64,000 bases of DNA, taken from NCBI GenBank assembly GCA_917880885.1, contig OU862917.1, positions 55,813,227 through 55,877,226 of the forward strand, in the 5' to 3' direction. The position numbers and the translations under genes are program-made. Below are positions 19,051 to 31,110 of the stretch, in pieces. How positions within the stretch are numbered: the stretch's first letter is position 1; each line of letters opens with the position of its first letter. Source of the stretch: Limnephilus marmoratus (taxonomy: Eukaryota; Arthropoda; Insecta; Trichoptera; Limnephilidae). The notes beneath the pieces were generated by a model. That model made no database searches and was not told the origin of the DNA. It saw only the letters and a program-made list of their open reading frames with translations.

Positions 19051-22045
19051 TTATAGCAGGTAGGTATTTGTGTCATTTGTAGTTACCCAAGTCTTTATTA
19101 ATTTTTTGTATATGCTGTAAGAGGATATGTTTTTAGATTTAATTTCTATAGTCTGATACAGTGCATTATAGATTTTTGGTGCAATGAAAAAAGCATGTCT
19201 TTGCGCAAGCCTAGTTTTGCATAGGGGAACCTCAAATGCATTATTTACTCTACTGCTGTAGCGTTTTTCGTTTTTTGTAAAATATACATTTCGTGAAAAT
19301 ATATATTTCAGACATTGCATACAGTAGATTTTTCTAATATCTAAGAGTTCAGCTTCTTGGAATAATTGCAAGGAGGGGTAGGTAACATCTTTATGCAACA
19401 TTATTTTTATTATTAATTTTTTAGTAATTTCTAGTTGCTTAATATGGGTATCATAAATACCCCCCCATCCAATTATTCCATAAGATATTGATGATTGCAC
19501 CAATGCATGATAAACCAGTTTCATTCTTTTAATATCAACTATGTTATTTAATCGTTTAAAAATGTAAGTCAAATACCTAAGTTTATTTACAAGGTTTTCT
19601 ACGTGATTTGTCCATTTTAGTTGGCTGTCTATAATAATTCCTAGGTATTTAACTGTGTTCCCCGAATTCATTTCAATACAGTTAGAACACAAAACAGGGT
19701 TGCAAGAATTGTTGTGAAACCTTATATTTAGGTGAGTTAAGGGTGCCGCCCTTTTGGTATTATAGAATGGAATATACAAAGTTTTTTCACAGTTCAGAGT
19801 TAGGAGGTTTTGGTTTAGCCATTCTTTGACAATGGATGTGCACTTATTTGCGTTTTCAGAGACTTCTTTCCATGATTTACCATGGACTGTGATAGCAGTA
19901 TCATCAGCATACGAGAATAGTTTTCCCGGAATACTGATATTACACAGGTCATTGATATAAATTAGGAACAATAATGGACCGATAACTGTACCTTGTGGAA
20001 CCCCATGTCTCACATATTCTGGTTTACTAATATTATCACCAATTTTTGTACATTGTCTGCGATCAAGTAAATAATTTGTTAATAGTGACAGACAATTATT
20101 TTTAATTCCAATATTATTTAGTTTTCTAATCAGTTTATTATGATTAAAGGTATCAAACGCTTTTTTTAGATCTAAAAAGATTGTTAAGCTTTTCATATTT
20201 AAGTCAAGATTGGTGTATATATTTTTTGTTAGATTAAATAAAGCGTCATCTGTACTAAGACCTTTTCTGAAACCATATTGATTTGGGGACAAAAGTGCAT
20301 TTGATTCTAGAAACTCTAGTACTTGTATTTTAATATTTTTTTCTAATATCTTCGCTAGTTGGGAAATAAGCGATATTGGTCTGTAATTGTCAAGTTTAGA
20401 GATTGATCCAGATTTATGTATTGGTACAATATTGGAGAGTTTAAATGCATCTGGGAAAACGTTTTTTTTTCAAAACAGTAATTAAAAATGTGTTGCAAGG
20501 GCTTCGAAATGTGTTGTTTAATAGATTTGATAGCGATGGCGCTTAATTCATCTGGACCATTGGCTGTATTTGTGTTAAGATTGTCAATGTGTTTTATTAT
20601 TTCAGATTCGGTAATACGTTTAAATTGGGTTAAATTAGGACTATTTTCAGAGTGTTCGTCCATTTGAGTGTATTGATGAATATGGTTTTGAAATGAGGGA
20701 TTGTTATTTATTATATCTGAAGCAACATTTGTAAAAAAATCATTGAATTTATTTGCAATATTTCTTATATCCGTTATGACTATTTTATCATCTGTAACAA
20801 TTTTTTCAGGGAATGTTTTTGCTTTATGTTTTCTATTAGTTATTTCATTTATGACTTGCCAGGTTTTTTTAGAATCATTATCAGCTGTTTGTAATTGTTT
20901 AGTATAATATTTTTGTTTACATTTTTTTATAAGAATATTGAAAAAATTTCTATAAATGATGTATTGCTGTCGTAAATTTTTATTGGGTGGAATGTTTTTA
21001 GCCATACAATAATTCTCATGATTTTTGTAAATTTTGTACAGTTTGTTCCTGTGTTGGCTTGCAATTATCAAACCACGCGTGATCAATGGTTTAATTTTTT
21101 TATGTTTGCTTCTAGGTATCGGTGTTGGTTCAAGACTATTCTTGATATTATCATTTAATATTGAATAGAAGGTGTATAGTGATTGATTTGGGTCATCATT
21201 GGTTAAAACTGAGTTCCAAGTTTCTTTTTTTGAAAAACTGTTTAGGGTTTGATAGTTAATTTTATTTTTTCCCACTTGTTGGGCTTTAGTTGTATGATGA
21301 TACTTTAAGGTACTGTGACCGAAAAAAGTTGGGAAATGATCGGTTATATCAATTTTTAGGACAGCTGATTTGGGTATACAATTTTTATTGGTTTTAAGAA
21401 ATATGTGATCAAGACAAGAACCGTATCTGGTAGGGCTATTTATATAAGATAGATATCCTTCGCTGTATATAACATTTAGATATTCATTTGCAATTGGGCT
21501 TAGGATAGAATGTTCTATGTTAATATTTATATCCCCTACGATAAATGAGAAATCTGATTGGTTGCAATTATTTTCGTTTATGAAATATTTTAATTCTGTG
21601 ATAAAAGATTTAGAATCTAAAGAAGGGGAGCGATAAACAGCAATTATAGAGTATTTTTATTGTTTAGCTTGAATGATAAATGTATGGCATTAGAAAACTT
21701 AAATTTTGGGATGTTTATTATTACATCAGTTATTTTATGTGCACTATAGAAAATCGTTAGAACGTCATGCGAAGTATGTTTTGAAGGAAGTGAGTAAGTC
21801 TTATAATCAGAGATGGAGTAAGGGATTAGTTCACGCATTTGCGTTTCCGTAAGTATAATAACATTTTGTTTAAATCCTAGAGAGTTGAGGAAAATACAAA
21901 ATTCATCAAAATGTTTATGAATACTGCGGATGTTTAAATTTATTATGTTGAAGTCAGTATTTCCTTCATTTATGTAGTTATTTAGTTCTGTAGTATCTTC
22001 ACATACCTTTGTGTCTATTAACGTAAAATCATCAGTGAGATCCAT
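19051..22045 (-). pseudogene. CR1-like LINE ORF2, endonuclease and reverse transcriptase, two frameshifts
   Basis: The start is taken as the ATG at 22045. The endonuclease is visible in two frames: INLNIRSIHKHFDEF and LTETQ in the first, then VGDININ and TDHFPTFF after a frame change near 21645. The RT follows with YRPISLISQLAKILEK, NQYGFRKGLSTDDALF, FLDLKKAFDTFNHNKL, HGVPQGTVIGPLLFLIYINDL and SYADD, after a second frame change near the T9 run at 20462-20470. No RNase H domain. Closely related in layout to the intact ORF2 at 54863-57799. Confidence 0.85.
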
Positions 22046-22092
22046 CTTCACAGATTATAAAATTTCTTCCTTTTTCTTGTCCCAGTATGTGA

Positions 22093-22847
22093 TTAATGCA
22101 ATGGTATGTCGTTTGCATCTTTTATGCGTATTATAGGCGAGTCGTCGCCCTTTCTAAGTAAGATTTGTCCGTCCTTCGTCCAAACATATTTGTATCCAAA
22201 TGCTTTTGTTGATTTGGCTAACCATAGGAGATGCTTATTTGCTGGCGTTAATTTTTCATTGATGAAGATTTTCTGTGTTGACTCCGAGTACTTCATTTCT
22301 TGAGGGGTAAGTATTCCTTTAATTTTTTTTTGTTTAATTACCTTATCCTTTGTCTCTTTTGAATTGAATTGGATGGAAATAGTCCGCTTGGCCGGATTGT
22401 TATAGTAGTTTACCAAAGAATTATTTTTTAATAGGTCGCTGCAGCCAAGGGCCGACATCAGTAGTTCAATGGGTTTTTGTACATTATCATTTTTCTGTAC
22501 TTCGATTCCTTGTATTTCGATAGAATTTTCAAGCGCGCTCTGTTGGATGTGGTTTACAGTTAATTTGAGATTTTTTACTTCTCTTTGCAATTCCTCGATT
22601 TTCGCTTCATTTTTTTTTGGTGATCATTTGTTCTTTTTATTTCTTTCTCAAAATCATCAATTTTGTTTGTGCAGAATTCTACACTCTTAACTAAGTCTTG
22701 TATTTCGTTTTTAATATCCAAAAACAATTTATTTACGTCTGTCTTTATAAAATTTCTTAGTTGAAGGTCGATTCTATCACTCATTGTTTGTAGTAGTTGT
22801 TCTTTGAAGTTTTCAAATTTTTGATCCATATCATTTTTAGGGGGCAT
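22093..22847 (-). pseudogene. CR1-like LINE ORF1 with Baculo_FP-like C-terminus, one frameshift
   Basis: ATG at 22847. The N-terminal part is a charged, heptad-like coiled coil (FENFKEQLLQTMSDRIDLQL). After a frame change in the A8 run (22618-22611 on this strand) the protein continues with ALENSIEIQGI and the region FINEKLTPANKHLLWLAKS, YKYVWTKDGQILLRK, which looks like the FP25K-type domain found in many insect LINE ORF1 proteins. It probably acted as an RNA-binding chaperone. Confidence 0.75.
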
Positions 22848-22947
22848 TTTTTTTTTTTTGGTCCTTGAGGTTAATTAGTTTTATATATTGGGTTTGTTTG
22901 TTTGTTCACTAATGCCCCATACCTACAATTTATTTTATTAATAATTT

Positions 22948-23222
22948 TGTTGTATTGTCTATGGCAGAAATGACACTTTTTTTTTTATATTACATAAATT
23001 GTCTGTGGTTTATAATATCTTGTTTCGATTTTTTTTTTTTTTAGGACGAGATTTCTAGATATTTAGCACTGCCACTAACAAATAAACTCACTGTATTTAA
23101 CGAATCACTGTTTTTTTTTTTTTGTGTTTTTGTAGTGTTTTTTTCTTAATTGTCACTTATTTTGCAATTAAAATTGGAGCTGTCAGAGTTAGGTGTTGTT
23201 CCTTATCTGTTATCCATAGATG
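22948..23222 (-). promoter_or_regulatory. CR1-like LINE 5' UTR
   Basis: T/A-homopolymer-rich leader upstream of ORF1. GCCATAGACAA (minus) at 22964-22954 lies about 110 bp upstream of the ORF1 start. An equivalent AACCATAGACAA lies about 115 bp upstream of ORF1 in the element at 53716. LINEs of this group carry internal promoters; a role for this motif is inferred. Confidence 0.4.
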
Positions 23223-23223
23223 T

Positions 23224-24685
23224 TCTATTAATTAATTATAATTAATTATAAACGGTTAATTATAATGACGCCACAAAGTGAATTTTTGAACATTGAAGAA
23301 GTGATTATATGTTGCTTAATACAATACAATATGTTGAACCTACTGAAATGTGTTTTTAATCCATCAAGTAGGTATTCTTATATACCTTTCAGCATGAAAT
23401 AATAGTAGGATGGCACCTACTAAGAGTATGGATATTAGTTCCATGGTTGGTACCTACCTGAGATTGAAAGTAAACATCAAACACATATCCAAGCAGGATA
23501 TCTTGTTGGCTTAACATTAGCGTAGTACTGCCTACTTAACAGATAGTCCCATTGATAGAAAATCGACTAGAATGGTATTTGTAGTCCAGAAACCTACCGT
23601 ACATCTAATACATTCAAATGTAGATTAAATGTACAGTATAGTTAATTGATTAAAAAATTAAATTATGTTGTTATTTTATTAATACCAAAGAACAATGTTT
23701 ATTGTGAGTATTACGAGAAGCAGTCAAAAAAGGCACAATACTGTCTTTTATAGAAAAAATAGTTACCTGCATGTGAGACTGGGGTGGGGAGACTACGATG
23801 CATTTTTTTTATAGACGTGATTTATTCCATATTTTTGTCTTCGAATTCCAGCGCACCTTTTCCTATACATTTGGTCATCATAGTATTTGTGTTTTCTTCT
23901 TCGGAGTCGCATTATTTTGCCTGTTCATCTTGAAGAGGTTTGAAGATTAGATATTGATTTTTCAAAAATACATTTTTATTATTTTCTGAATTTCGTAGGA
24001 TTCGATCTTTGGTCCCCTAAATGTCTGGCCGCTGATGTTCGTTAAGCTCTTTATATCGTTACACCAAAGAAGACTTGCGTGAGACCATGGCTTTATCTAT
24101 TATGTTGGAACCGAGTACCCATAAATCAAATAAACATTTTATTGCTATTTCATTCTCTCGAAGGCTAAGTCCTATGGATATATGTGTTTGTCTTTTTTTA
24201 GTGTCGCTCGTATCCGTTTCATCAAGTTTCAAATCACAACAGTGCTAAAGAAGTTTTCATTTCAAAAATTCGTATCTTAAAAAATATAAAACAGATAACA
24301 ATAAGTTTATATTGATGTGATAAGTGTATATGGAACGGTTACCAAGGCAGAGATGTAAGATAGTCCATTTTATCTACCAATCCTTACAAAGAAACTCACG
24401 GTAGGTATTATGACAACACTTAGTAAAAAAAGCATGCTAGCGGTTACTAATCTCATCTAGTGTATTCTCAACCGATGGTTTTGGCTGTAAGTCGAGTTTT
24501 GGAAACATCGAAGCCTCCAGCTAGCGTTATTCGCCCTCCACATCACCAACAAACGGCTTCAGCCAAAGTTTGGACAGTATTGTTGGATGTTGGATGTTAG
24601 ACGCTAGCCCGACGTATCCCCCTAACGCCAACTTCGGAATAAGCCCGACTCGGTAACGTTTAGCCCGATCGCAAAAAGAGACCAA
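23224..24685. other. No gene recognised
   Basis: AT-rich with (ATTA)-type short repeats at 23226-23265. No ORF above background and no recognised repeat. Confidence 0.6.
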
Positions 24686-24736
24686 TTAATTTTCTTGGTG
24701 TCTTTAATTTCTTTGTTCCTAATGTTTTTTTCTAAG

Positions 24737-25027
24737 ATGGGCAATAAATATACAAAAAAAAATTATATTGGAAAAATAACTCGTAATTTTGAGTTGTTTT
24801 TCCAATATAAGTTTGCTAACCATATCATTGAAAATAACCATAGTTTTGAAAAAAATACAAGGATAAATATTCTTCATATTAATCATAAAGGAAAACGTTT
24901 AGATAACTTAAAAGCCTTGGAAATTAAAAAATCCCTTAAAAATAATGAATCTATTATCAACAAACAAAAAATATTGTCATATAGCCCAATCATGGATTTG
25001 TTCCCCTACCCACCCACTCTACACTAA
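24737..25027 (+). pseudogene. PLE protein C-terminus (GIY-YIG endonuclease end)
   Basis: About 97 residues from an internal ATG; the real start is lost. FANHIIENNHSFEKNT, INILHINHKGKRLDNLKALEI and KKSLKNNESIINKQ match the closing part of Penelope-type GIY-YIG endonucleases (H-I-x-x-x-x-H, then E-x-x-E/I-K). The GIY and YIG strands are not present in this fragment. The normal role is cutting target DNA for retrotransposition. Confidence 0.75.
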
Positions 25028-25115
25028 TACCTACCCACCCAATCTACATTATTTACTAGCAACGGCTCCACCCCTACCATAATAAAACATTGTTCGAAAC
25101 TGTCAAATTAGTTTA

Positions 25116-25162
25116 AGCTTTCCCTGACGAAGGAACGTTTGTTCCGAAACCGGTCGGATTTG
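25116..25162 (+). ncRNA. Hammerhead ribozyme-like motif in PLE terminal repeat
   Basis: CTGACGA at 25124-25130, helix II GGAAC/GTTCC with a GTTT loop, GAAAC at 25146-25150, a CC/GG helix III and a GTC triplet. GGA after GTC pairs with TCC before the core. All core positions of a minimal type I hammerhead are intact. Position after a PLE ORF supports the assignment. Confidence 0.8.
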
Positions 25163-25619
25163 CACATCATATAAGTGGTTTATACAAAGTTGAATTATTT
25201 CATTTGTCTATAATGGATAATCACAAAGTAATAGCTACATTCAAAAATATTAAAAAAATAATAATAAATATACACTTTATTTTACCTTTTTTAAATGTGA
25301 ATTCCGCGCAAAGGTCACGACAGTTCCCTAAATGCCATTTTTTCGGGTACAACTGTGTCTTCTTCGAAACATTAAAACTAGTGACCGACCGGAGGTTCGG
25401 TTTCGGTTTCAGCAACTTTCGGCAAAAAAACTAGTTTCCATATCTTTGTAGGGATATGTGTTATTTATAAAATTCTCATAGAACATACCTATTATGTAAG
25501 AAATAATAAAATATTGCATTTATATTATTAAAATTCAATCTTATCCCTGACATCAACGCACATCCTCATATGCCTTACACAAATATTGTCATTGACCATA
25601 GAATAATGATCACCGCCTT

Positions 25620-25840
25620 CCAGCACCAAGCGCCAATCCTGAGTGAGCGCTGGGCCCGAGCTCACTCAAGACCACGCCCCGCATAATTGATTAATGTGTG
25701 CTTTTTTTCTTGTTTTTCTTAATATTTATTGAATTTACATTTTATTACATGTACTATAAATATGTGTTAGGTACTATATGGGACGTCTGGGAATGCACCA
25801 TCCTCTCCACACCCCGGAATAAAATTATTATTATTATTAA
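25620..25840 (+). repeat. Possible LINE 3' tail ending in (ATT)n
   Basis: A GC-richer segment (GTGAGCGCTGGGCCC, CACCATCCTCTCCACACCCCGG) ends abruptly in AATAAAATTATTATTATTATT. A short 3-bp tail repeat is typical of RTE-type LINE 3' ends. No ORF remains, so the assignment is tentative. Confidence 0.35.
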
Positions 25841-26386
25841 AGAAGAACACTAGAATTCCTTCTATTTTATTTTGAATGGAATCCAATGTCGCCACTCATT
25901 TGTAAACGTTTTGGTTCTACCCATTTAGCAAGCAAGAGTTCAGTCTCTCTTGAACACTTACCTGACATCGTGTATCGCCATCCCATTTTAATTTCATAAT
26001 GATTGTAAAACACAGTTCTGCCCATAAAATTCAACAAGGAATGGTCAGAGTTTTGATCACAAAACACGCCCACGTGGCCTTTGTTGTATTATTCTTTATT
26101 CTGTGCATTGACCCCTCTGAGTTAAGATCCGTTATAAGCTCGGAGTGGAATCTTTAATCCACCAATAGTGTGTTCGCGCACCAATTATATATATTAAATA
26201 CTGCAACCACGAAGACTTGGATATATTTTCGAATTCAATAACTATCTTCAGAAGGAACTTATACTTGCATATACCTGACGATCCCCTCACTTAGAGCCAC
26301 TTTATTATTATTGAATCATTCACCTACTTGTGCATTGGGCTCTACAATAAGTGTATATGGGTTCCATGCCAACTCAGAATGAAACC

Positions 26387-26527
26387 AACTCAGAAACACC
26401 TCAGAAAGGTCATTAAAACCAATAAAAAAATAATTTTAAAATAGCCGGTAACCCTTACCTAACTTAACCTATTTAATCAATTTTTTCATCATCACTCTTA
26501 ATGACCTTTCCGAGGTGCTTCTGAGTT
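26387..26527. repeat. 29-bp near-perfect inverted repeat, possible MITE core
   Basis: Arms 26387-26415 and 26499-26527 pair with two mismatches (AACTCAGAAACACCTC... against its complement). The loop of about 83 bp is AT-rich. No target duplication was established. Confidence 0.6.
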
Positions 26528-27489
26528 GTCCGGTCACCGTGTATATGTATGTGCGTGTGTATATGTACATATATGCATTAATGTCTGTGTAATCATCGCT
26601 ATAACCATATTGAGAATGTAAATGAGTGTATCTAATAATTACAGTGTGATATATTTGGATTAGCCAATAAAATAAATATGAAATAATAAAATTCATGGTG
26701 AATTTCAAACCATTTTCTTGGGTTACTTTTCGCAAAATCATTTATCATCCATCGTAAAGGTTGTTACTAGGTGCCCCCTTCTCGCCATCAGCATCAGTCA
26801 GCAGGTTTCCGGTCCAGACTTGAGACTGGAGAGGCTGGGCTTAATCGCTATAGGAGCGGTCTCTATTATAGTGGGGGCAAACTTGCGCCCGTCGCCATGG
26901 CAACAGCCTTAATTATGCTCCTTCGGCATTAATAAGGTACTAAGTTTATTATTGCTATTACGTTTCTCACACAACCGGCGAAGTTTCCTCCAGCTCCGGC
27001 GGTTTGCAGGGGCGCCGAGTGATATTCCCGGAAACTAGATTAGAAACTAGAGGAACACGGGATTGGAGTGGAGGCTTGCCTATCAAGAACCAACTGCGAT
27101 GGTTGAGGGATGAATGCCCTTTGCTCCACGAAAAGTTCTAACTCATTAAATTATTTACTCAGGCCATAATAAGAACTGCTTTACCAACTTTAGACCATAA
27201 CTTTATGAGTTTATTAGGTACGTTTTGCAACAAATCTAAAAACACTTTGGACAATATCGCAACAAAAAAATATTACGTCGTAATTACATAGTAATACCTC
27301 ACGACCAGTATCGACAAGATAATACTGATGATATCGACATGATATCAACAACTCGTTAGGTACTCCAACCTTATTAGGTGGTAATAGTTCAAATGGTATT
27401 TGTATAAATTCTCCGTAAAACCAGAGGATCTGGGTTCGAGTCGCAGTTGCGGTCTTTATCTTTTTATTTTCTTTTCTTTAATTTTGTTT

Positions 27490-27645
27490 TTTAACATTAC
27501 ATTCCCAGACTACTGATAACCTGACAACATGTGAAAATCTCCAATTACATCAATTAGGAGGACTTAGCCAGTAGGGGAATTAAACTCCCGACGCCTGTGC
27601 GGAACATAGACGCGATGCCAACTCATCACCTGACCGGTCGAATCT
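27490..27645 (-). mobile_element. tRNA-derived SINE family B, copy 2
   Basis: Minus-strand tRNA-like head (GGTCAGGTGATGAGTTGG, B-box equivalent GGAGTTTAATTCCC), then GGCTAAGTCCTCC and GAGATTTTCACATGTTG, in the same order as 11024-11215. It is more diverged than copy 1. Confidence 0.7.
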
Positions 27646-28422
27646 CTTTCGTATTTTCTCTAAAGGTTGTTGATAGCATGTTCTTCAATGATTTAATTAT
27701 TTTTTTATTGGAAATTTATTTGTTCAAAATATAAAAGTAATCAACAAAAAGTAATAATTCATTTTATGAATAATGTGCAGTAAGATGACATTTTCATAAT
27801 TATGTCTCGATTTATTTAAAGATGTCTTCACATAAAAAGCCATGCTTGTGTGTACGTAGGTAGGTATATCAAAATGGGGTTTCTGTGCTAGAAGTTAATT
27901 CAAAATTTAATAAGATATTGGTTTATTAGTTTCAAAATCTTTCCAAAATGTTGTGTTCCAAAGGTAAACCATTTGTGCATTCTCAATATCTTTTGTTATT
28001 AAAAATAGAGACGGTAAATTTTTTATTTGTTAGAACGAGAATCTTTAGCAAAAATATTGAAGGAAAAGTGGAATTGAAAGACGATAATAATAATAGGCCA
28101 CTTGCATGGATTTCATAACGACTTGGAAAAAATCATGTGGATAGATCTTTTTACTAAGATTAAGAAAAAGTTAGTAAAATTGTTTAGAAATGTACAGTTT
28201 TTGTTATTTTTAAATAAATAAATCCATTATTTAGGCTCGTGACGTCACTACATGAAAATGTCCCGTCTCCGAAAATGTTCCTATTATTTTTTTTAAATTC
28301 CACACTGATTTATTTTTTTATATGGCATCACTTTGATTTCAGGCGAATTTTAGAATTCGTTCACTAGATTTATTGTTTGTTCTCTGCGAACTTATCATTT
28401 GGTTTCACTTTTTGATAGATGC

Positions 28423-28470
28423 TCTGAAGAGAACCCCGTACTTTTAATGATCTACGGGGTTCTCTTCAGA
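28423..28470. repeat. Perfect 18-bp hairpin with 12-base loop
   Basis: TCTGAAGAGAACCCCGTA at 28423-28440 is exactly complementary to 28453-28470. The loop is CTTTTAATGATC. No flanking gene was recognised. It could be a remnant of a palindromic element or a transcribed hairpin. Confidence 0.85.
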
Positions 28471-29197
28471 ACGTGCAGATGATGTCGGTACGTGTTTTAG
28501 AGGTATAATGATTATGGTGCTGATTTTAACAAAATTAAATTTTATAATATTCTTATTATTATTATAATTTACAAGTAAAAGTATATTACATTGAATTTAG
28601 TAATATAAACGCTGTTCATTATAATGATTTATGGTCAATAAGATGGATCAAGGAAAAAAAATATTTATGAGATGTAATATTTTTTGTATGCCTCGTTATT
28701 CTCCTGTGCAATTCGTGTGGAAAACGTTATTTTTTTTTAATGATTTTCGGCTATGTAATTATCGTTTTTTCACACCTATAAAATTATGTCTCGTCTTTCC
28801 GGTTTATAAAAAATGGTCTGATTTATCGGATTGAAATTTTCAAAAAATCCCCAGGGTTTCAAAAATTTGATTAAAAAAAAAATAAAAATGCAGAATGTCT
28901 TAGAATATTTGCCTAAACCGGAAAAAAATTTAAAAAAATGTGATGCAAGTGGCCTATTGTTTTGGCAGATGAACTAGACCACGATGAATGCCACTTTTCG
29001 TCTCCGTGCTGCAGAAAGTTGTGGTTTATTCAAAATTATTATTGGCTATTTTCGAAGTAATAGGTATGTCACTTTAAGAAGATAATAATCACATTACCGA
29101 TGGCTAATTGCTAAAGGATCCGTTAACTGTTTTAGGGTGCGTTGAAATAAAGAGATTTTATATACGAAGAGAATAACTTTTATTAAGCACTCAAATT

Positions 29198-29371
29198 TGT
29201 TAAGATAATACGAAGCGACGTGAGCTCCATCTATATCAAATTGTGAGTACTTATAACTGTCAATTGTGTGTCGCGGCTCGAACTCTGAGCAATAAGATTG
29301 TCTCCCGATATATTTGATTAATATAAATAAATTCATTGCTTTAAAGAACTGTTGTTATTCATAATCCTTCA
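29198..29371 (+). repeat. Copia 5' LTR
   Basis: 174 bp from TGTTAAGATAATACG to AATCCTTCA. It matches the 3' LTR except for two extra bases near the start and one substitution (CATCTATATC against CATCTCTATC). TG...CA ends. Confidence 0.85.
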
Positions 29372-29386
29372 GGTTATGGGCCCAGT
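29372..29386 (+). promoter_or_regulatory. Copia primer-binding site
   Basis: GGTTATGGGCCCAGT directly follows the LTR. It is the pattern used by Drosophila-type copia elements, which prime with a fragment of initiator methionine tRNA. Confidence 0.8.
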
Positions 29387-29546
29387 AAGTGAAATATCAA
29401 TTTCGTGAACAATTAGTGGGATTTGCAGTGTTATAAGCGAGAACAGTTTTTTTGCGTAAACAAAATTATAAAACGGCGCCATCTTGGTAGTGAGCATCGC
29501 TAAGGTGACGCGGACTTAGAAGTTACGTTCCGTATTGTTTTCATCA

Positions 29547-29663
29547 AACTTGCCTTTTTGAGGTCCTTTATCTTTATAATATGCTTTAGATCCAAACACG
29601 TGCATGTAGATTACTGTAGGCTTCTTCCCATTCCATAGTGTATATGGTATATTGCCACTTAAA
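29547..29663 (-). repeat. Antisense integrase-region fragment in the copia leader
   Basis: About 117 bp are the exact reverse complement of the pol segment at about 31286-31403 (the region encoding NIPYTLWNGKKPTVIYMHVF). It sits between the leader and a 5'-truncated gag, replacing the start of gag. The same junctions recur downstream at about 33911-34027, so the rearrangement predates the tandem duplication. Confidence 0.9.
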
Positions 29664-31110
29664 ACTATATGGGACAAGCTAAAGTCTATGGTATCAGTCG
29701 AGTGGACCCGCAAGGAAGGCCTCTTTGTTGAAAAAATTGGTTTTGACTCGTATGCAGGAAGAAAGTGACCTACGTAAACACATAGCGGATTTCTTTGATG
29801 TTGTCAAAAAACTCAAAGAGATCGGATTGATCGTTATTGATGAACTTTTAGCCATATTATTGCTGTATAGTTTGCCGGATTCTTTCGACATGTTCAGAAC
29901 AGCAATCAAATCTCGTGATGATTTGCCATCAACAGAAACGCTGAAGATCAAAATTATCGAAGATTTTGAGGGTCGTCAATCTAAAGTTGTTGACCAAGGG
30001 GCTATGTTTGTCAAACGTTTCAATAAAAATGCCTTTCAGAAGAAGAATCATGACCACCGCGATAATAAGAATTACATTGAGTGTTACCGGTGTGGTCGTC
30101 GTGGGCATTTAGCAAAAGAGTGTAAGGTCAAAAATATCAGTGGCAATAGGTATAAACAGAGTGCACAACAGTTAGAACGCAATAGCAATAATGAGCAGAA
30201 GACAACAATGTTATTAAGCACCACCGAAGAGGTGATGTTGGGTGAGCAAATTAATCCTATTTGGTGTATTGACAGCGGGTGCACTAGTCATATGTGCAAC
30301 CAAAAGCAAGTGATTAAGAATTTCACACAGATAAACTCTGAGCTTAATTTAGCAACTAATAGTGAAAAAACACAAATTACGGGTACGGGTAAAGTCAGTA
30401 TCTCAGTGGACACGGGCAGTGAAGAACGCCAAATAGATATAGAAAAAGTGTTCTATGTATCGGATCTACGTACTAATCTATTATCAGTGTCAAAAATGAC
30501 GGATTATGGGTTTGAAGTTCGATTCAGAAAAAATGACGCAATCGTGATTGATAAAAATGACATAATTCACATGCGTGCTGACCGTGTTGGTAATTTGTAT
30601 AATGTTCGGATGAGCGAAAATGCTGTCAATATAGCTGCGACCCCAGAGACAGTTATAGATATGTGGCACCAGCGTCTCGGACACCTTAATGAGCGTGATT
30701 TGAAAGCCATGGCAAATAGTGGCTTAGTACATGGGCTAAACATCAAAGACAGTGAAAAATTGTCTCAGTGTGAGATTTGTATAAGAGAGAAGCAGACATG
30801 CACGCCTTTTTCTAAAGGATGTGAAGATCGCACAAGCGAGTTACTAGAAATAGTGCATTCGGACGTGTGTGATCCGATGAGACATGAGTCTTATGGCGGT
30901 AAGAAGTACTTCGTTACTTTTATCGATGACAAGTCTAGATGGTGCGAAGTCTACTTTATAGCTAATAAAAGCGACGTGTTAAGCGTGTTCAAATCGTACA
31001 AGGCTTTTGCAGAGAATTTGACAGGGAAGAAAATAAAATATCTTCAGTCAGATAATGGGCGAGAATACATCAACAATACATTCGACGAGTACTTAAAAAA
31101 AAGGAATTAG
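29664..31110 (+). pseudogene. Copia gag-protease-integrase, 5'-truncated
   Basis: The open frame from 29725 uses no ATG and lacks the N-terminal part of Gag. An extra G near 29693 (TATGGTATC against TATGTATC in the downstream copy) also breaks the frame. Visible domains: Gag core (TRMQEESDLRKHIADFF, LLYSLPDSFDMF), zinc knuckle CYRCGRRGHLAKEC, protease WCIDSGCTSHM, integrase HHCC (HQRLGHLNERDL...CEIC) and the first catalytic residues in HSDVCDPM and QSDNGREY. The frame is lost in the A8 run at 31095-31102. Confidence 0.9.

Larger units (their letters stand above)
18641..23223 (-). mobile_element. CR1-like LINE, near full length but frameshifted
   Basis: Minus strand. The A-tail appears as a T-run at 18641-18662. 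The 5' end is placed near 23223 because CTATGGATAAC occurs there and also starts the related intact element at 53716. It holds ORF1 (22847-22093, one frameshift) and ORF2 (22045-19051, two frameshifts). A 3' UTR of about 390 bp with A-rich blocks separates ORF2 from the tail. No convincing TSD was found. Confidence 0.8.
24690..25200 (+). mobile_element. Penelope-like element, 3' fragment
   Basis: Contains the end of the PLE ORF (to 25027) and, 96 bp after it, a hammerhead motif (25118-25162). This is the arrangement expected at a PLE 3' end, where the terminal repeat carries the ribozyme. The RT part and the front of the endonuclease are missing, which fits either 5' truncation or decay. Confidence 0.8.
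25201..29197. other. Gene-poor stretch with scattered repeats
   Basis: No coding sequence recognised over 4 kb. Contents noted separately: a possible LINE tail (about 25620-25840), an inverted repeat (26387-26527), a SINE (27490-27645) and a perfect hairpin (28423-28470). A GC-richer block at about 26770-27130 is unexplained. Confidence 0.6.

Noticed and set aside
26150..26275. Fifth hammerhead on the minus strand (CTGAAGA...GAAA)
   Set aside because: The core words are present, but no convincing helix II could be formed between them.
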